From Chaetoceros tenuissimus (taxonomy: Eukaryota > Bacillariophyta > Thalassiosirophyceae > Chaetocerotales > Chaetocerotaceae), in NCBI GenBank assembly GCA_021927905.1, contig BLLK01000022.1, forward strand, positions 2,666,001-2,730,000: 64,000 nt of DNA, given 5' to 3'. A model generated the notes under the pieces. The model searched no databases, was not told where the DNA came from, and saw only the letters and a program-made list of their open reading frames with translations. Positions 12,577 to 24,980 of the stretch are shown one piece after another. The translations under genes and the position numbers were made by a program. Each line of letters begins with the position of its first letter. Positions within the stretch are counted from its first letter, which is position 1.

Positions 12577-15500
12577 TTATAGTTTTAGAGAATTTGGAAG
12601 TGCAATACCGATCCTTGTTTTGCGTTTTACAAAACCAATTTCACGACTAGACCTTGTTCTCCTCTTTGAAGTCAATCTGTCCTTACTTTCTTTCAGAGGT
12701 CTAAGCACTATTTTACCAAACAGATCATCATCAGAATCCCTTACATCTGGAACAAAATATTGTGCTGGTGACTGCAAATCAATACGAGTTCCTCGCCTGG
12801 ACCTATGGCAGCGTTCTCGAATCAGGGAGACTTTATCATCGCATTGGACATTATAAGCATCTTCATGCAACTTGAGTTTTGTCTGGTAGTCCGAAATAGC
12901 AGCCACAAGTTTGAATCGAATTCCTTCTATTTTCATCCCTTTTGGAATCTTAGTGACAAGATTTGCCAAGTCTGCACCTGAGCGGGCGGCTGTCTCCAAT
13001 AACGAACCAAATAATTTCCCATCAGATTCACGTTTTGTTTTCACCGTCTTTCTACTACTACTATCCTTAAAGTTCAGGCAATATGTAACTAGCGTGTCCC
13101 AAAGTAAAGACGAATGGGGTAGATTCCTCTGTGTGTATTCCACTGCCAAAGGCAAAGAAACTACACCTTCCAAATAAAGTTTAAGGATCAATAATGAATC
13201 TTCTTCACTGCCTTTACTAGATCGTTCAATGACGTATGCTAGCTCATGTGCAAACAAATTAGGATACATTATTTTCTTTTTTGATGCACCAGTTTCATCT
13301 GCAGAACCATCTGTTCCACCATACCGACATTCTTCTAGTTTTGTTCTGACATCTTCTGAACGAATTCCTCCATGAGGAAGAGCCGCCTGTTTATCAGAGG
13401 TGGAAAATTGTAAGAAGATGTTTTGTTAGAAATCAAAATAAAAACAATTCATGAATTTACCTTGAGAAACTTCAGTAAAGGACTTTCGTTCTGAACCTCA
13501 TCAAAAGTTGGAATCACAGAGAGTTTCTTCTTTTTGAAGCTATTTTCTCTGTCTTCGAATTCTACCAAAAGGTCAAAATGGGTTTTATGTAAGTTCTTGA
13601 TGACACTTGGTGGCACAGCTGTGTTTGGAAAATTGACATAAATCTCCGGCTTGTATATAAGGATACTTTGGAGGAACCAGAGTTGCAGCTTGGGGTATTC
13701 CTTGAAAGCCATAGATACAGCATCGACTTGTAAACTATATGCATTTGTCTGTACCGAAAAATTTTTGTTATCTGGTAAAACAGTATAATCAACGAGAAAG
13801 TTACGGACGGCTTCCAAACCAAGCAGACTAATAAAGCATACAAGTGCAGGTACGCCCTTGCCATTTATTTTCAAATCCAATAAAGCACTTTGAAGCTCGT
13901 TTGATGTAACAAGCTTTAGCAAATGCTTGTACCTGTGCTTTTTGTCCAGTGACTTTTTTGATTTTCTGAAAGCAAAGTTCAAAGCATCATCTTCAATACC
14001 TTCGAGGAGACTGAGAGAATGAATCGCTCCGATTTCAAGATAGTAGTAAAGACACTTCTGATACTTTCCGTCCATAAATTCTAATTCGGCAAGTGCCTCA
14101 AATGTGGCTAACTTTGCCTCATTCGCATCAACTTCATTCCTACCTGTCGATGATTCCAAAGATTTCAGAGTGTCTTCAAAATATGACCTCATCCGTCCTA
14201 TTGAAAAGAGTTCATCGGAAGTCTTTCCAGAAGGGGGTAAATTGTAGTTCGAATTCTCTACAGATGCATCAATTGCATCCAAATCATTATTGCTTTGAAG
14301 GTAGATAGCTGCACTTTGTTGCATTCTGTGTTTCAAAGACCTTTCGGCTTCGTCGTAAAGGCGGACCTGATCATTACTTGGACTTTCATCGAAACTATGA
14401 TCGATATGAAGCATAGCATGTCGATGTAGCTGCATTCTATCCCGCAACGAAGAACTGTTTCCCCACGCCCTCAATGCCTCAATGTACAGTTCTATAGCAT
14501 TTTTGTGTATAGTCGAAACACCGCTAGGATCAGGTCTTAACAGCATATCTATGATTTCTGTAAACATAGATCGCAAAACCTTCTCATAGATTTGAGGTGG
14601 AAGTTTAGGATCTCTTACTGGGATAAAATCTTTGAGAATCAAAAGCCCTCCAGGTATCAACGAAAACTCATGAACCCATCGCTCCCAAAGTTTCATGTTA
14701 CCACCAAAAAGGATTGGAGTACTTTGTGCGGCAATTTTTAGCCTTCGAAGAGAAAGGGATCTTGGGCATTCATAGCCTTCGATGGATCGACTTCTTGGGT
14801 TGAGAACGGCTGTCAAATAATTATCAATCAATTCATCTAGAGAAAATCTACGGAGCATCTTTCGATGACCTAAGCCGTGACGGAGAGCCAGACCGTGGTT
14901 TTCATTTTTTTGGGCATGCTCGATGGAGTCATCAGCATCTCGAACCTGTGCCAATACAATATCACTCTTGGATGAAATAACCATCACTGGAACATTGCTC
15001 AAAACTTTTGTGGAGCTTGTTTGGTATTCTCTTCCATCTAAGAGAAAGCTGTAATCGTCGCTATCTTCACTGACGTCAGATGAAATAGATTGATCTTCTC
15101 CGCTCTGGTTCTCATACTGCTTATCAAGAATTATTTTCTTATAAGAGTCCATATTCCATTTTAGATGAAAATCAGTCAATTTTTTCGCTGGTCTAGTTTC
15201 ATTGATAGAGCTGGCCATTGTATTCAGGATTACGTTCTGGATATCCAAGTCCGAACATTGTTCTTCAAGGAATTCTTCACTCTCTGCTTCAATGTAATCT
15301 TCCATTCGGGATGTACAAAAGGATGAATGGAGTTCAAAGTCATTCGATCTTGGCTTTCGATCAGAGTCGATATTCGATATAACTAGGGGGAGGATATCAT
15401 TAGCAGTAACGGAACCATCAGATCTCTGGATAATTTGTAGCTCAACGAAGAACTTTTCAAGTACTTCAATATCTTCATCATTGATATCACTGTTGCCTTC

Positions 15501-17108
15501 TTCTTGCAAAATTGTAGCAGAAGTAAGTCCTAGCACAGCAACGTGATCTTTATCAACTGGTTGTACATCGCATCCAACACAGTCAAGCTCCCACGCCATT
15601 TTACACTTGACTTTGGTGCGCTTCACATTGCCACTACCAACATTTTCCGAAACTGTCTCAATACTCATACACATCAAACAATCACCCCAACAAATTAGAA
15701 GCGAGTCACTTCTTTCAAATCGTAATGTTGGTTTTAGGTCTGAAACATGGGGATATAAACTCACGCGAGCGCCACTTGGTCTATCAATATGAGCAACACG
15801 ATTCATTTTCTGGATATCAAATATCTTGATACCACTTTCATCAGCCCATGACATAAGATTTCCACGCCAAGCTATTGTTTGAATACCAGTTATTGAGCCA
15901 GTTCCTTGATATAAATCAACATCCGTTCTTTTCGGTTGTAACAGTGACCCCATTACTCCTCCAAATCCTCGATCATCAGTAGTGATCCCCCCATGGGCTG
16001 ATCGTTTGGTGTACTTCAAGAGACCATTGTTAAATCCAACTACGATCGCTTTTTCACGCTTTCTATTATAACTTGGATCTATGGCTAAACACGTGGCTTT
16101 GATGATACCTCGGGATTCACTCACAGTGCTATAGTTGAATCTAGCTACTGAAATTGGCTGAGACAAACACAAGACTGTCTCACATTCGTTATTTGCTACA
16201 TCATCATTACTAGAAATGGGATCATCACGGAGCGATTCTGATTCCGTCATTTGCACATTTTGGGAATAGTTATGTTCAGACTCTTCGTCTGCCTTTGCTG
16301 CCTGATGATCTCCAGCAAGTCGGGATAAAAATGAGTCAAAAAGTTTCTTCTCAGGTTTGTTTTGCCAACCTTGTGTCTGGACTCCTTCATCTACTTCAGA
16401 CCTGCTAGTGGAAGCTACATTGCGTTCATACTGTGATCTTTCCTGACTTTCTATCTTGAGACCATACTTTAATTCAAAAATAGCAACATATCCATCAGAA
16501 GTCAAAGCTCCTAAATAATTTGCACCAGAATCAAAACTTAGACAAACAATATCAGCATGTCCATTGCCATTCTTAACTTTTAACAAAGAAGGAGGACAGA
16601 TATGATTTCCAGTGTTTGCATCAATTAAGTGAATCAAACCATCTTCGAAAGCCGAGGCTAAGACATTGCATATTTGAGCTTTTGACTGTAATATTGCTAT
16701 TGAAGATGATTGACTAGTCAAAGATTGACTTGCTGGATTTAAGGGATCTTGTGGTTTATTCGGTTGAAGCACTACTCGACCAAACGTACTGCATTTGCAG
16801 CAAGTCGAGAGTGGACTTGCCATGGTGGCATCTGATCTTGGAAGATCCCCAGCTAATCTACCATATTTCAACAAAGGATTCGCAACATCATCCTGAACTG
16901 TTTCTGACGATGAGCCTGAAGAGTAGTCATCGTCAACTCCTTCGTTTTCATTAACATTGGATTCATCTCCATATGTTTCAACTTCCTCATCTAGATCTAT
17001 TTGACCATCTTTTTGATATTTATTCTCTTCATCTTTTTCTTCTGAATTCTTTTTCGTATCTATCTTGTCACCTAGAGCATCGATGGTGTTTTGCTCATTA
17101 CTAGACAT
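12577..17108 (-). CDS. VPS41: VPS41-like HOPS complex subunit
   Basis: Exons 13461-17108 and 12577-13386, with a 74-nt intron (LKFLK joined to AALPHGG); 1,485 residues from the first true ATG. VPS41 is a HOPS subunit that tethers endosomes, Golgi vesicles and autophagosomes to the vacuole. The N-terminal part matches the VPS41 opening (PLLKYGRLAGDL, then a beta-propeller with D..TG and SDGYV). The C-terminal third is a helical clathrin-heavy-chain-repeat region, followed by VPS41-like VVSLPLAVEYTQ and LVTKIPKGMKIEGIRFKLV segments. Animal and yeast proteins are about 850-1,000 residues; here acidic Ser/Asp/Glu-rich insertions add length. The C-terminal RING finger of animal VPS41 is not visible: the tail is basic and lacks paired cysteines. 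Confidence 0.82.
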
Positions 17109-17538
17109 CGTTTTTTGATTTCTATTTTGTCTTCCACTCAACGATTTCAATTCTTAAACATGGATGCACTCCCACACAGGAGAAATGTATTTGTCTATAT
17201 TTGTGCAGTAGTGCTGATAGAAAGTAATAGCTATTAAAAATACAAATCTCAAAAATCAATCAAAAAAAAGAGGAAGTCAAGTTTTTTTGTTCTCAAAAAG
17301 CAGTCAATGATGACGAGAGGTCTGAAAACCTATTTTAGAAAGTACCGTATGTACAAACAGGTTTGTGTATAAAGTATTTTTTTATTTTTATTTTATGTTG
17401 TGTTGTATGACGACGAGTACATATTGTACTTGTTTGATTCATCTAGTAGCAATATTATGTAATTATAAATGAAAGTGAATAGTCCTCGACATATTTAAAC
17501 TGACTTTCTTGAATATGATTTACAGATTCGTTTCGATT
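17109..17538. other. Intergenic region, nothing identified
   Basis: These 430 bases hold the VPS41 promoter side and the 3' end of the nucleotide transporter gene. The stretch is AT-rich with runs of T around 17375-17395. No gene, RNA or repeat seen. Confidence 0.4.
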
Positions 17539-19406
17539 TTATGATGATGCTTTTTCTGCTTTGTTCATTTCAGTTTTAGCAATGAATAACCCAGATAGAG
17601 TGTTTGCTGCCGATAGCCAGGCAAATAACACTGAATAATACAATACAGCAACAGCTGGAGATGCATTCAAAATGTTACCAAACAAGAAAACAAGCCCTTG
17701 CTGGATCAGTGACCCACCACTCTTACCCATTCTCGACCCAAGGACATCGATAGCAGCTTTACCCTTAACCTTACTTTCTTCATCTAATGGAATATAAGCC
17801 ATTTGAGTCGTTGGATCAAATAGAGCATATTTTGCTGTTTTACTTAACAAGCTTTGAGCTGTACCAAATGCCACAGCAACACTCAGTCTTTTTGGATTAT
17901 CAACACCCATCAATATACAAACAAAGAACGGTATTGCTAGTATTGTCATTACTCCAGGCGTTGCCATAGCACCTGCCTTCCATCCAAGAACTCTAATGAC
18001 ATGTACCCCAAATAGAATGACTACACAAGTTGCAAAACCTACTGCCGAAGAGAAGTTTCCAATGAATCTTTGGTAGTCAAGAGGATCTGGATACTGCCTT
18101 TTCAACAAAGACTTCCACATGATCTCAGTAAAGTTGATACTTAATCCATAACCCAAAACAAGCATACTAATCAATCTGAGGTATTGTGAAGATGCAAGGA
18201 ATTTTATGCTTTCTCCCATTGACATTTTACTCTTTTTCTTCTTTGGTACCGAAGATTCACCAGCTGCCTTTGCTGCGATAGCCATCTCCTTCTCTGCAAC
18301 GTTACTGCTTAGATGATAAAATACACAAATCATTGCACCTGCGAAAGTAATGGCGTATGTCAATCTGTGCATGGATGCACCAAAATCAGCGGCTTGACTT
18401 GCAAACTTTGCAACATATTGTCCAGCTACAATTGGTGCAAGACCACCCATCTACAAGAAAGACGATTGTGAGAAAGGAAAGAAATTTCTTGGACATTTTC
18501 ATGTTTTTCCACTCACCTGTGAAAAAAGAGGGTAAAATCTTTTTGCCTGATCAATTGGTACAACATCATTTGCAAACTGCCAAAATAGAATTCCAACAGA
18601 AACAGATGAATACAACTCTGCCACAACAAAGTATAATGCAGATGTCCAATTGCTGAAAATTTTACTTAGAATTTCTAATGCACCGCCATTTGCGCCTAGA
18701 AGCTTTGATACAGTTTCGAAAGATGGCTGGATAATATCTCTGTTTGGATAGATCAACATATCAAAAATGAGGAAGAAAGCAAAGAATGGTATGCATGTTG
18801 TGAAAAACAATGTTCTTTTCCCAAGAACAGAAGACATTTTAGAGTAGAGCGCTATAAATCCTGTCGCTGCTGGTAGAACTCCATAAATCTATGTGAAGAA
18901 TGCATGAGAACGCATGTTTCTAAAATATAATGAAATAGCGATTCGATGCATACCTTTAGAAAAGCAATTGCTTCTGCACCACACTGAGTGACAACCAATG
19001 TATCTTTTGTATCTCTTGTTAATGTCAAAGCCATGATTACGAAAAACTTAATTGCACCCATCAGAAGGAATTTGCTGACTTCATCTCCGTAAACTGGAAA
19101 TACTGCTGCGCGAAGCTTACTTGGAGAATGTTCTTTGGAAACAGTCTTTGCCACTTTTTCCTCTTTAGATTCACTGATTAAAGGCTTGACCTCTTGCGCA
19201 GTAGATGGAGTAGTTGGTTGCGAGTCACTGCCACCACGGGTTTCAACAGCCTTTCTGACTGGGGTAGGTTTGCGTTGTCTAATCATGCCGATTTGGTTAA
19301 CTGTATTGAAAGATAGCGTTGATGTTCTTTTGTGGAAAGTTGCAAAAGACGACGGTAGAGTGATAAGGAGGATAAGAAGCCTCGTGATTGATCTTGAAAT
19401 TTTCAT
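17539..19406 (-). CDS. NTT: Plastid-type nucleotide transporter (NTT, ATP/ADP translocase family)
   Basis: Three exons, 18954-19406, 18517-18888 and 17539-18450, with 65- and 66-nt introns and consistent phase; 578 residues. The family (TLC/AAA transporters of plastids and Chlamydia/Rickettsia) exchanges ATP for ADP or moves nucleotides across the inner plastid envelope. Visible: KFFVIMALTLTRDTKDTLVVT at helix 1, IYGVLPAATGFIALYSKM, QFANDVVP, and YGLSINFTEIMWKSLLKRQYP, all typical. The N-terminus begins with a signal peptide and LPSSFATFHKR, an ASAFAP-like site with Phe at +1, as in diatom plastid proteins. I start at the ATG at 19406 because the longer frame opens with TTG. Substrate specificity (ATP/ADP or broad nucleotides) cannot be decided. 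Confidence 0.92.
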
Positions 19407-20026
19407 GAATATCTTCAAGGAGAGATAAATGTCGACTTTCTGAAAAGTATCTCAACTATTGTTTAAGATTACTTCAGAATATGATCGCAAGTTGCAAGAT
19501 GATGCTTTGATGAAAATAAAGAAATCAAGTGACTGTTGTGGTGATAGATAGATGATTGATGGTGACGAAGAATGAATCATTGGTGCTCAACACATCAGGC
19601 CTTTTGCGTGCATGTGCAGTCGGAAAAACGGCCCAAATAATTAGTCACACACCTTATTTGGCTAGAAAAGGGTGTTACAATGATTCGTTTTCTCACCGGG
19701 TGTATCTGCCTGAAGTATCGGATTTACTCGTAGTTGTTTTGTTTATTATTTTCATTTTTTCATCTATTTGCGAAAGTCTACAGTCAACGAATTCGCCAAC
19801 TTTGTCATCACAGTTGTTTGTTGATGTTATGTTAAAAAAAGATAATTAGTTTGAAGTATCTATGCTCTCGTCTTTCCGTTCTCTTAACTTTCAATGTCAT
19901 TATTATAAAATAAAAACTAAGTATGTCAGGTCATTCAGTGTTTTGGTTTGGAATATTTTCACTGAAATTGTCATGTTTGTCCTTTCTGTACTAGTGTTAT
20001 CCATTTAGTACTGATGCAAAGAATAT
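19407..20026. other. Intergenic region, nothing identified
   Basis: A 620-base gap between two minus-strand genes. It should contain the nucleotide transporter promoter. A 97-codon plus-strand frame at 19556-19849 shows no recognisable protein. No RNA or repeat noted. Confidence 0.4.
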
Positions 20027-20923
20027 TTATCCCCACTGGAGACCGCCAAAAGGACCACTATTATTCGAAAATTTGTCAAAAGCATTCGTATTTCCATTGT
20101 TTCCACCAGCCAAAGGATTTCCATATGAAGATGGTGCAGGTGCAGGAATTGGGGCTGGCGCAGGCGCAGTTTGAACAGGTTGAGATGTCATACCAAGAAA
20201 ATCATCGTGATTAGGATTTCCCGTAGTACCTGCACCATAAGCAGGTCCATTCATATCTAATAAACTTCCTTCTCCATGAGTCATACCGCCACTAGGAGGA
20301 GCAGAAGAAGTTCCCAACAAATCACCTTCATGATGCGAAGATTGTGCAGAAGAAGGTTGTTCATCAAATACACCAAGAAGATTATCAGATGCTGCTGGCT
20401 GAGGAGCAGCTTGTCTTGGCGCTGGCTGCTGTTTTCTTTGAGCTGGCGCTGGTGCACTCACAGGAGCACTTCTTGCCTGAAATTCATAATCGTCATCATC
20501 ATCGTCCATATTAATTCTAGTAACTTTTGCAAAAACTGTTCCCCTCCAAACTCCAACGTGTTGATTATCATCGACACAATCCAACCAAACTGCAACAGCC
20601 CCTTTCTCTCTATCAGTACCTGGGATCAACGGTGTTTTAAAACGAAAATGATAGTTTCCAGGCATAGGGAACGAATGCTTAATGTCTTTTAAACGTGGAG
20701 AGAACCCACTTTGGACTGACTTTGAAGTTAAAAAGATATTAGGATGATCCTCTGAATCACCATCTTCTGGAATAAAGTAGCTATTTTCAGCAAAGGGGGA
20801 GGAAATGTAATTGTGAGAAATTATATGAAATAAAGTCCTTTTGATCTTCGGTTTACGTAATTTATGTATATGTCATGTTCGTACAATCATGAATATTCTT
20901 ACTACTCACCGAATGGTCGTCAT
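20027..20923 (-). CDS. DIX-like domain protein with endocytic-adaptor-like tail
   Basis: I read a 14-nt first coding exon (20910-20923) spliced over a 129-nt intron to 20027-20780, giving 255 residues; the phase fits and the join restores MTTIRYFIPEDG. Residues 1 to about 105 look like a DIX fold: a YF-x-P-E opening, LKDIK..FPMPGNYHFRFK, AVWLDCVDDNQ, then GTVFAKVTRI, in the order seen in Dishevelled/Axin DIX domains (polymerising beta-grasp modules). The tail is Pro/Ala/Gln-rich and carries four spaced short motifs, DNLLG, GDLLG, GSLLD and DDFLG, resembling clathrin or adaptor binding sites. The DIX assignment is by eye only; an unrelated stramenopile-specific domain is possible. Confidence 0.6.
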
Positions 20924-21448
20924 TTGTGTGCAAAATTGAAGAATTCAATGAAATGATTTCAAGTTTGATTTGATTATGCTTAGTTAGACCTACAAGATAT
21001 ACTACTAAATGTATTTAGGTTGTACTACTACTATTACTTCAAGATCAAGTGAAGAGTAGTTGTGATTTGTAATTGAGATTGCACTACGTACAAACAGGTG
21101 TGGCAAGCTGCAAAAGCTGCACACGCTCACCAAAAATGCGGCTCCTCCGTTGAGAAAATTTCCTTTAATGGCAATCTGTATAGCTACATAATTATCAAGA
21201 TATTGCTTATTTTTATATTTTATATTGCTTGCTCGCTTGAGATGACGAAAATCAGAATGATTTCAAACGATATTTCGTATCTGTTCAGTTCCAGATTGCT
21301 CAACAAATGGGAATTAAATTAAGAAAAGGGACATGTGCTTGAAAAATTATTTCACGATGACTTCCTTTGTTTTACTTCTGAAGTTTTAAGAAATGTTTTT
21401 CTCTATTTTTTGTTCATAAAATCATTCTTGGCCACGAAGAACCTGACC

Positions 21449-21601
21449 CCTATCAGAGTGAAGAGCCCCTATGAACAGAGAAACCCTAAATATCAGAATT
21501 GTTGCTGTTACGCTCGAGGAACAAGATGTTGGAAGAAGAGCCCTCATTTTCGAAGAGTGAGCGAAGAATCCCTATCAGAGTGAAGCCCCTATGAATGAAG
21601 A
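21449..21601. repeat. Short direct repeat pair
   Basis: A segment reading CCCTATCAGAGTGAAG followed by CCCCTATGAA occurs at about 21450-21475 and again at about 21570-21594, with a 2-base length difference. The two copies are in the same orientation about 120 bp apart. Family unknown. Confidence 0.55.
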
Positions 21602-23149
21602 ACATTCTGAGTTGAAGAGCACCTGACATCCCTATTGCTAAATTGTCGCTATATGTCAAATAATAAGCTATAATGATGTAAAATAGAAGATTTAGTATTA
21701 TGAAAAAATGATAATTTCTCGGAAGAGAAATTTCTCCGTTTTTTGTTTATGACCGCTTTGCCAGCTTTGCATCTTTCAGTACGACCCTTCTACATTACTT
21801 TCCTGACTTTGTATCTCATTATATTTTGAGCCACAATAATGAAAGCATTACAGACGGAAATTTATGTTTGGATCTCTAGGGTAAGTGTTTTTCACGGCAG
21901 CAACCCTGCAGAAAGCTGACAAATTGGGATAAGCGGAGTTACGACCTCCTAGTCGTAAGGGTTCTTGGTCATCCAGATTTCATCACTTTTCCACAATTGA
22001 GTGCCCATGGCGAACCTGTTTGTTTGTTTCAATTAAGTGGGCAGAGCTAAATCATTCCCTTTTACATCATTTGCAGTTACTGGGTTACCAAGCAACTCTT
22101 GTTATTAAAAAGGAGTCAGCTATGCTGTCGAATTGGAATATTCTCAACCATCATCATGGACCATGAGACTCTTATTGCGGGATGGTTTTGATTCCTGTAT
22201 TGGATGGAGAGACTGAATGCCAAGATCAAAAGGTTCAGCTTCACACATACTTGTCTCTAGCATATTTCAGCTACTCCGCTATCCTGCCATGTGCCAATGA
22301 AACGTCATTTCCAGAGCTTGCAGTACGTACAATCACGAGTAACGAGATGCCTTCCACTAAAAAATGCCGCTATTCTGCAAAATATCAGCATTTGTCTTGT
22401 ATGTCCTCATTAGTTGCAGGTTGCAGAGCATGTATTTGCGTTGGAGTTTCCTTTCAAAGTGAAGCGATCCCATTGAATTGGGAAGATCTTTCTTCATGGT
22501 ACACGTACTAAATACCACAGTTCTAATGACTGAGTCTGAGCGATAGTATGAACATTATCATTATGCTCGAAGCTCATCTAATGTTGATGTGCACTTGATC
22601 TTTGGAATGAACTTTTAATATGTTTCCTCTCTCAGATTCAGATGCTGGAAATCATTGAAGCGCAACCTATGATTTGAAACTGACTTAGTAGACCTCATAC
22701 CATTCTGACACAACTGTCAAGAAGCTTCAAGTGATGATGTAAACTGTGTTCATTTTGTTGATACTGAGGGACTTTGGACTCTCAATGAAGCTTACTTTCC
22801 ATTATGTGGATCCCATTGTCGGCTCTGGATTCTATCACAGAAAAGGTTTCATTTCATATGATATTCATACACTTTTGCAACTTCAATTCTATGTCAGAAC
22901 TGCAATCTGCTCAGGATATGCTTTCAGAACTCTACACCGACGTATCACTCGTTTCAGCTATTCAAAGTCAAATAGTTTATGATGAGATTGTATTTTCTAA
23001 ATCAGATCAATATCCAAAGTCAAAGTAATTTTGGAAAGATGTGACGAAATGAGATCTATAACCCAAATGCGACAAAAGCAATGAGTCTGTCGTCGACGTT
23101 CCATGAATTTCCAAAAACTGGTGAAGGTTCTATCTCCAAATTATGTACC

Positions 23150-23610
23150 GTTTTCAAGGCATCAACCTCTCTTCATGGACTATGACCGCATTCTCCTGAA
23201 GTAGAACAACACGATATTTCATTACGATATCTCCTAATGTATGGACAAGAACCACTGGGCCAATTTGCAGAGAAAGAGATTTACAAGAGCAGACATAGGA
23301 GCTAGCAGCTGTAAAGAAATCAACTTCTTCAACTTGCCCGAGGCGTTCGTGAATTTTTACAACAGATTGCTCTCATAGACAAGGTACTGAACATGAATGT
23401 TCCGGATTATGATACCGAAAGAAACGATTTCATAGTGCAAGGGTTTTTCCGTTTACATTCGTGATTGCATCAAGCGAGCCAGGAGGTACTCATGCGCCTG
23501 GACTGCATTGACTCCTTCCACATTCCTTCTTTCTTCTTTCTCAACACCAATGTACGTGGCATTCAACATGAGAACATAGGAAGATAATGACAATCGTGCG
23601 AAACTGGTGT
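23150..23610 (+). pseudogene. Possible decayed coding sequence, family unknown
   Basis: Short open blocks in different plus-strand frames follow one another with protein-like composition (for example HQPLFMDYDRILLK, ISLRYLLMYGQEPLGQF, LMRLDCIDSFHIPSFFFLN), separated by stops and frame changes. This looks like an old broken gene, but I cannot name the family and chance open frames are not excluded. Confidence 0.22.
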
Positions 23611-24190
23611 GGCAGCTGAAACTGTCCCTAACTGACAGGCTGTGGATCTTTCAAAAAGGCATGAGTTTTCAGAATGGATGGATGATGATTTTTTGGGTAA
23701 ATGTTTAACCTCGGCTATCTCAAAATATCACTTCATAGGGTGCAAAGAAAATGAACGTGGGGATCAGTTATTTTTGTCTCTTTTTTAATTTGTGGATGGA
23801 TGGATACTGTGAGGAAAGCCAGACGAGATTTCGGTGTTTCAAACTATGAGAGTGAATGAGGACATTTTTCATTTAGTAATTGTGAGTCGCAGGATATCAC
23901 ATGCAGGTGAGGGGTGACGATAGAAGCCTTTTCTTCAACAGTTTATGTTTTCAGATGAAAATTCCATTCGGAATGAGAGGTGTATCTCTCTAGGTTGTGA
24001 TAGTTGGATTACCGAGCAGTGTATTCCTTTGGTTTCGTTGATATTTTCAACAGAACAGAAGAGTGATTCAATCGTTTCAAAATAAGAAGCGGGATTCAAG
24101 TCCCAATGTACGTGCGTACTTCATCTGTATGGATCGTAGGTGTTATCGCTGTTCCTACTAAATTGATCCAAAGGATCGTTCTGGACGATT

Positions 24191-24201
24191 TTATATATAT
24201 A
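24191..24201 (+). promoter_or_regulatory. TATA-like element
   Basis: The string TTATATATATA lies about 75 bp upstream of the first ATG of the following orphan gene. Position and sequence suit a TATA box; function is inferred. Confidence 0.4.
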
Positions 24202-24275
24202 AGGCTTACGTCACCATGTGGAAAGAACTAGATTTATCAGCCTAAAATGTCAATCTTGAACATCTTCATCCGTGA

Positions 24276-24980
24276 ATGAAAGAGATATGTGAAAGAGGAA
24301 AAAGAAGCAAAACACCAAAGAAGTACCATAGTTTTTCTCTTCATCATACAAAAACTTGTTTCATAAATTTTCAGACTTCACAATTCATAATACCTACCAA
24401 AAACAAAATGTTGCACAATAAACTCAGTGGTACCGAAGACTTTGCAATCGAGCCTTCGATGGATATGTGGAATTCCGATATTGCAGAGCTAGAGGAAAGC
24501 AATCATGAACTCGATACATTTGAGTTTGGGACTAACTCCGATCTATTTCTTGACGAAGAAGTGATGGCACAGGAAGTGGACCTTAAGCTTACAGATCTTG
24601 AGAAAGGTAAAAGATCTCGTTCTTCGACTGAAAATGGGCACGACGCAAAACGATCGAGGACTGAACAATCTGAGGTGCTCGGAGGATGTGATGTTTCAAT
24701 TGCATCAAGTGCTGATGTGAGTATGACCTCTGCACAACTACCTTTCATGACTCCACTAGAGCTTGAAAATCAATTGGAACAGTCAATGGCTAGACTTGCA
24801 GAGTCAATGCAAAGAAGTGAAAGGAGCCGTGATCAAATTCTACATAGCAACCCCTCATCAGTCGGATTCATGGAATCTATCCTCTCAAATTCCAGTGGAC
24901 GGAAAAATTTCTCATCAGCTACATCAAATTACGCTCCACTCAGATCATACATGAACCAAATTGGATCAGTAACCCTTTGA
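24276..24980 (+). CDS. Uncharacterised acidic protein
   Basis: Open frame of 234 codons from the first in-frame ATG. A second ATG at 24408 (190 residues) sits in a better A-rich context; the first 44 residues read like translated leader, so the shorter form may be real. No known domain. The first part is acidic with Met, Asp and Glu, followed by a basic patch KGKRSRSS and AKRSR that could be a nuclear signal, then a helical stretch near ELENQLEQSMARLAESMQRS with coiled-coil potential. A small upstream ORF starts at about 24247. It stands alone in a gene-poor region with a TATA-like box upstream. Confidence 0.5.
   Translation: MKEICERGKRSKTPKKYHSFSLHHTKTCFINFQTSQFIIPTKNKMLHNKLSGTEDFAIEPSMDMWNSDIAELEESNHELDTFEFGTNSDLFLDEEVMAQEVDLKLTDLEKGKRSRSSTENGHDAKRSRTEQSEVLGGCDVSIASSADVSMTSAQLPFMTPLELENQLEQSMARLAESMQRSERSRDQILHSNPSSVGFMESILSNSSGRKNFSSATSNYAPLRSYMNQIGSVTL

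Larger units (their letters stand above)
20924..24275. other. Gene-poor region with decayed sequence
   Basis: About 3.35 kb with no intact gene that I can support. It holds a short direct repeat near 21450-21600, a 109-codon open frame at 22182-22511 of unknown nature, and a stretch around 23150-23600 that reads like decayed coding sequence. Some of it may be old transposon debris, but I recognise no family. Confidence 0.4.

Noticed and set aside
22182-22511. A 109-codon open frame in the gene-poor region
   Set aside because: No recognisable family, no clear upstream signals, and neighbouring sequence looks decayed.
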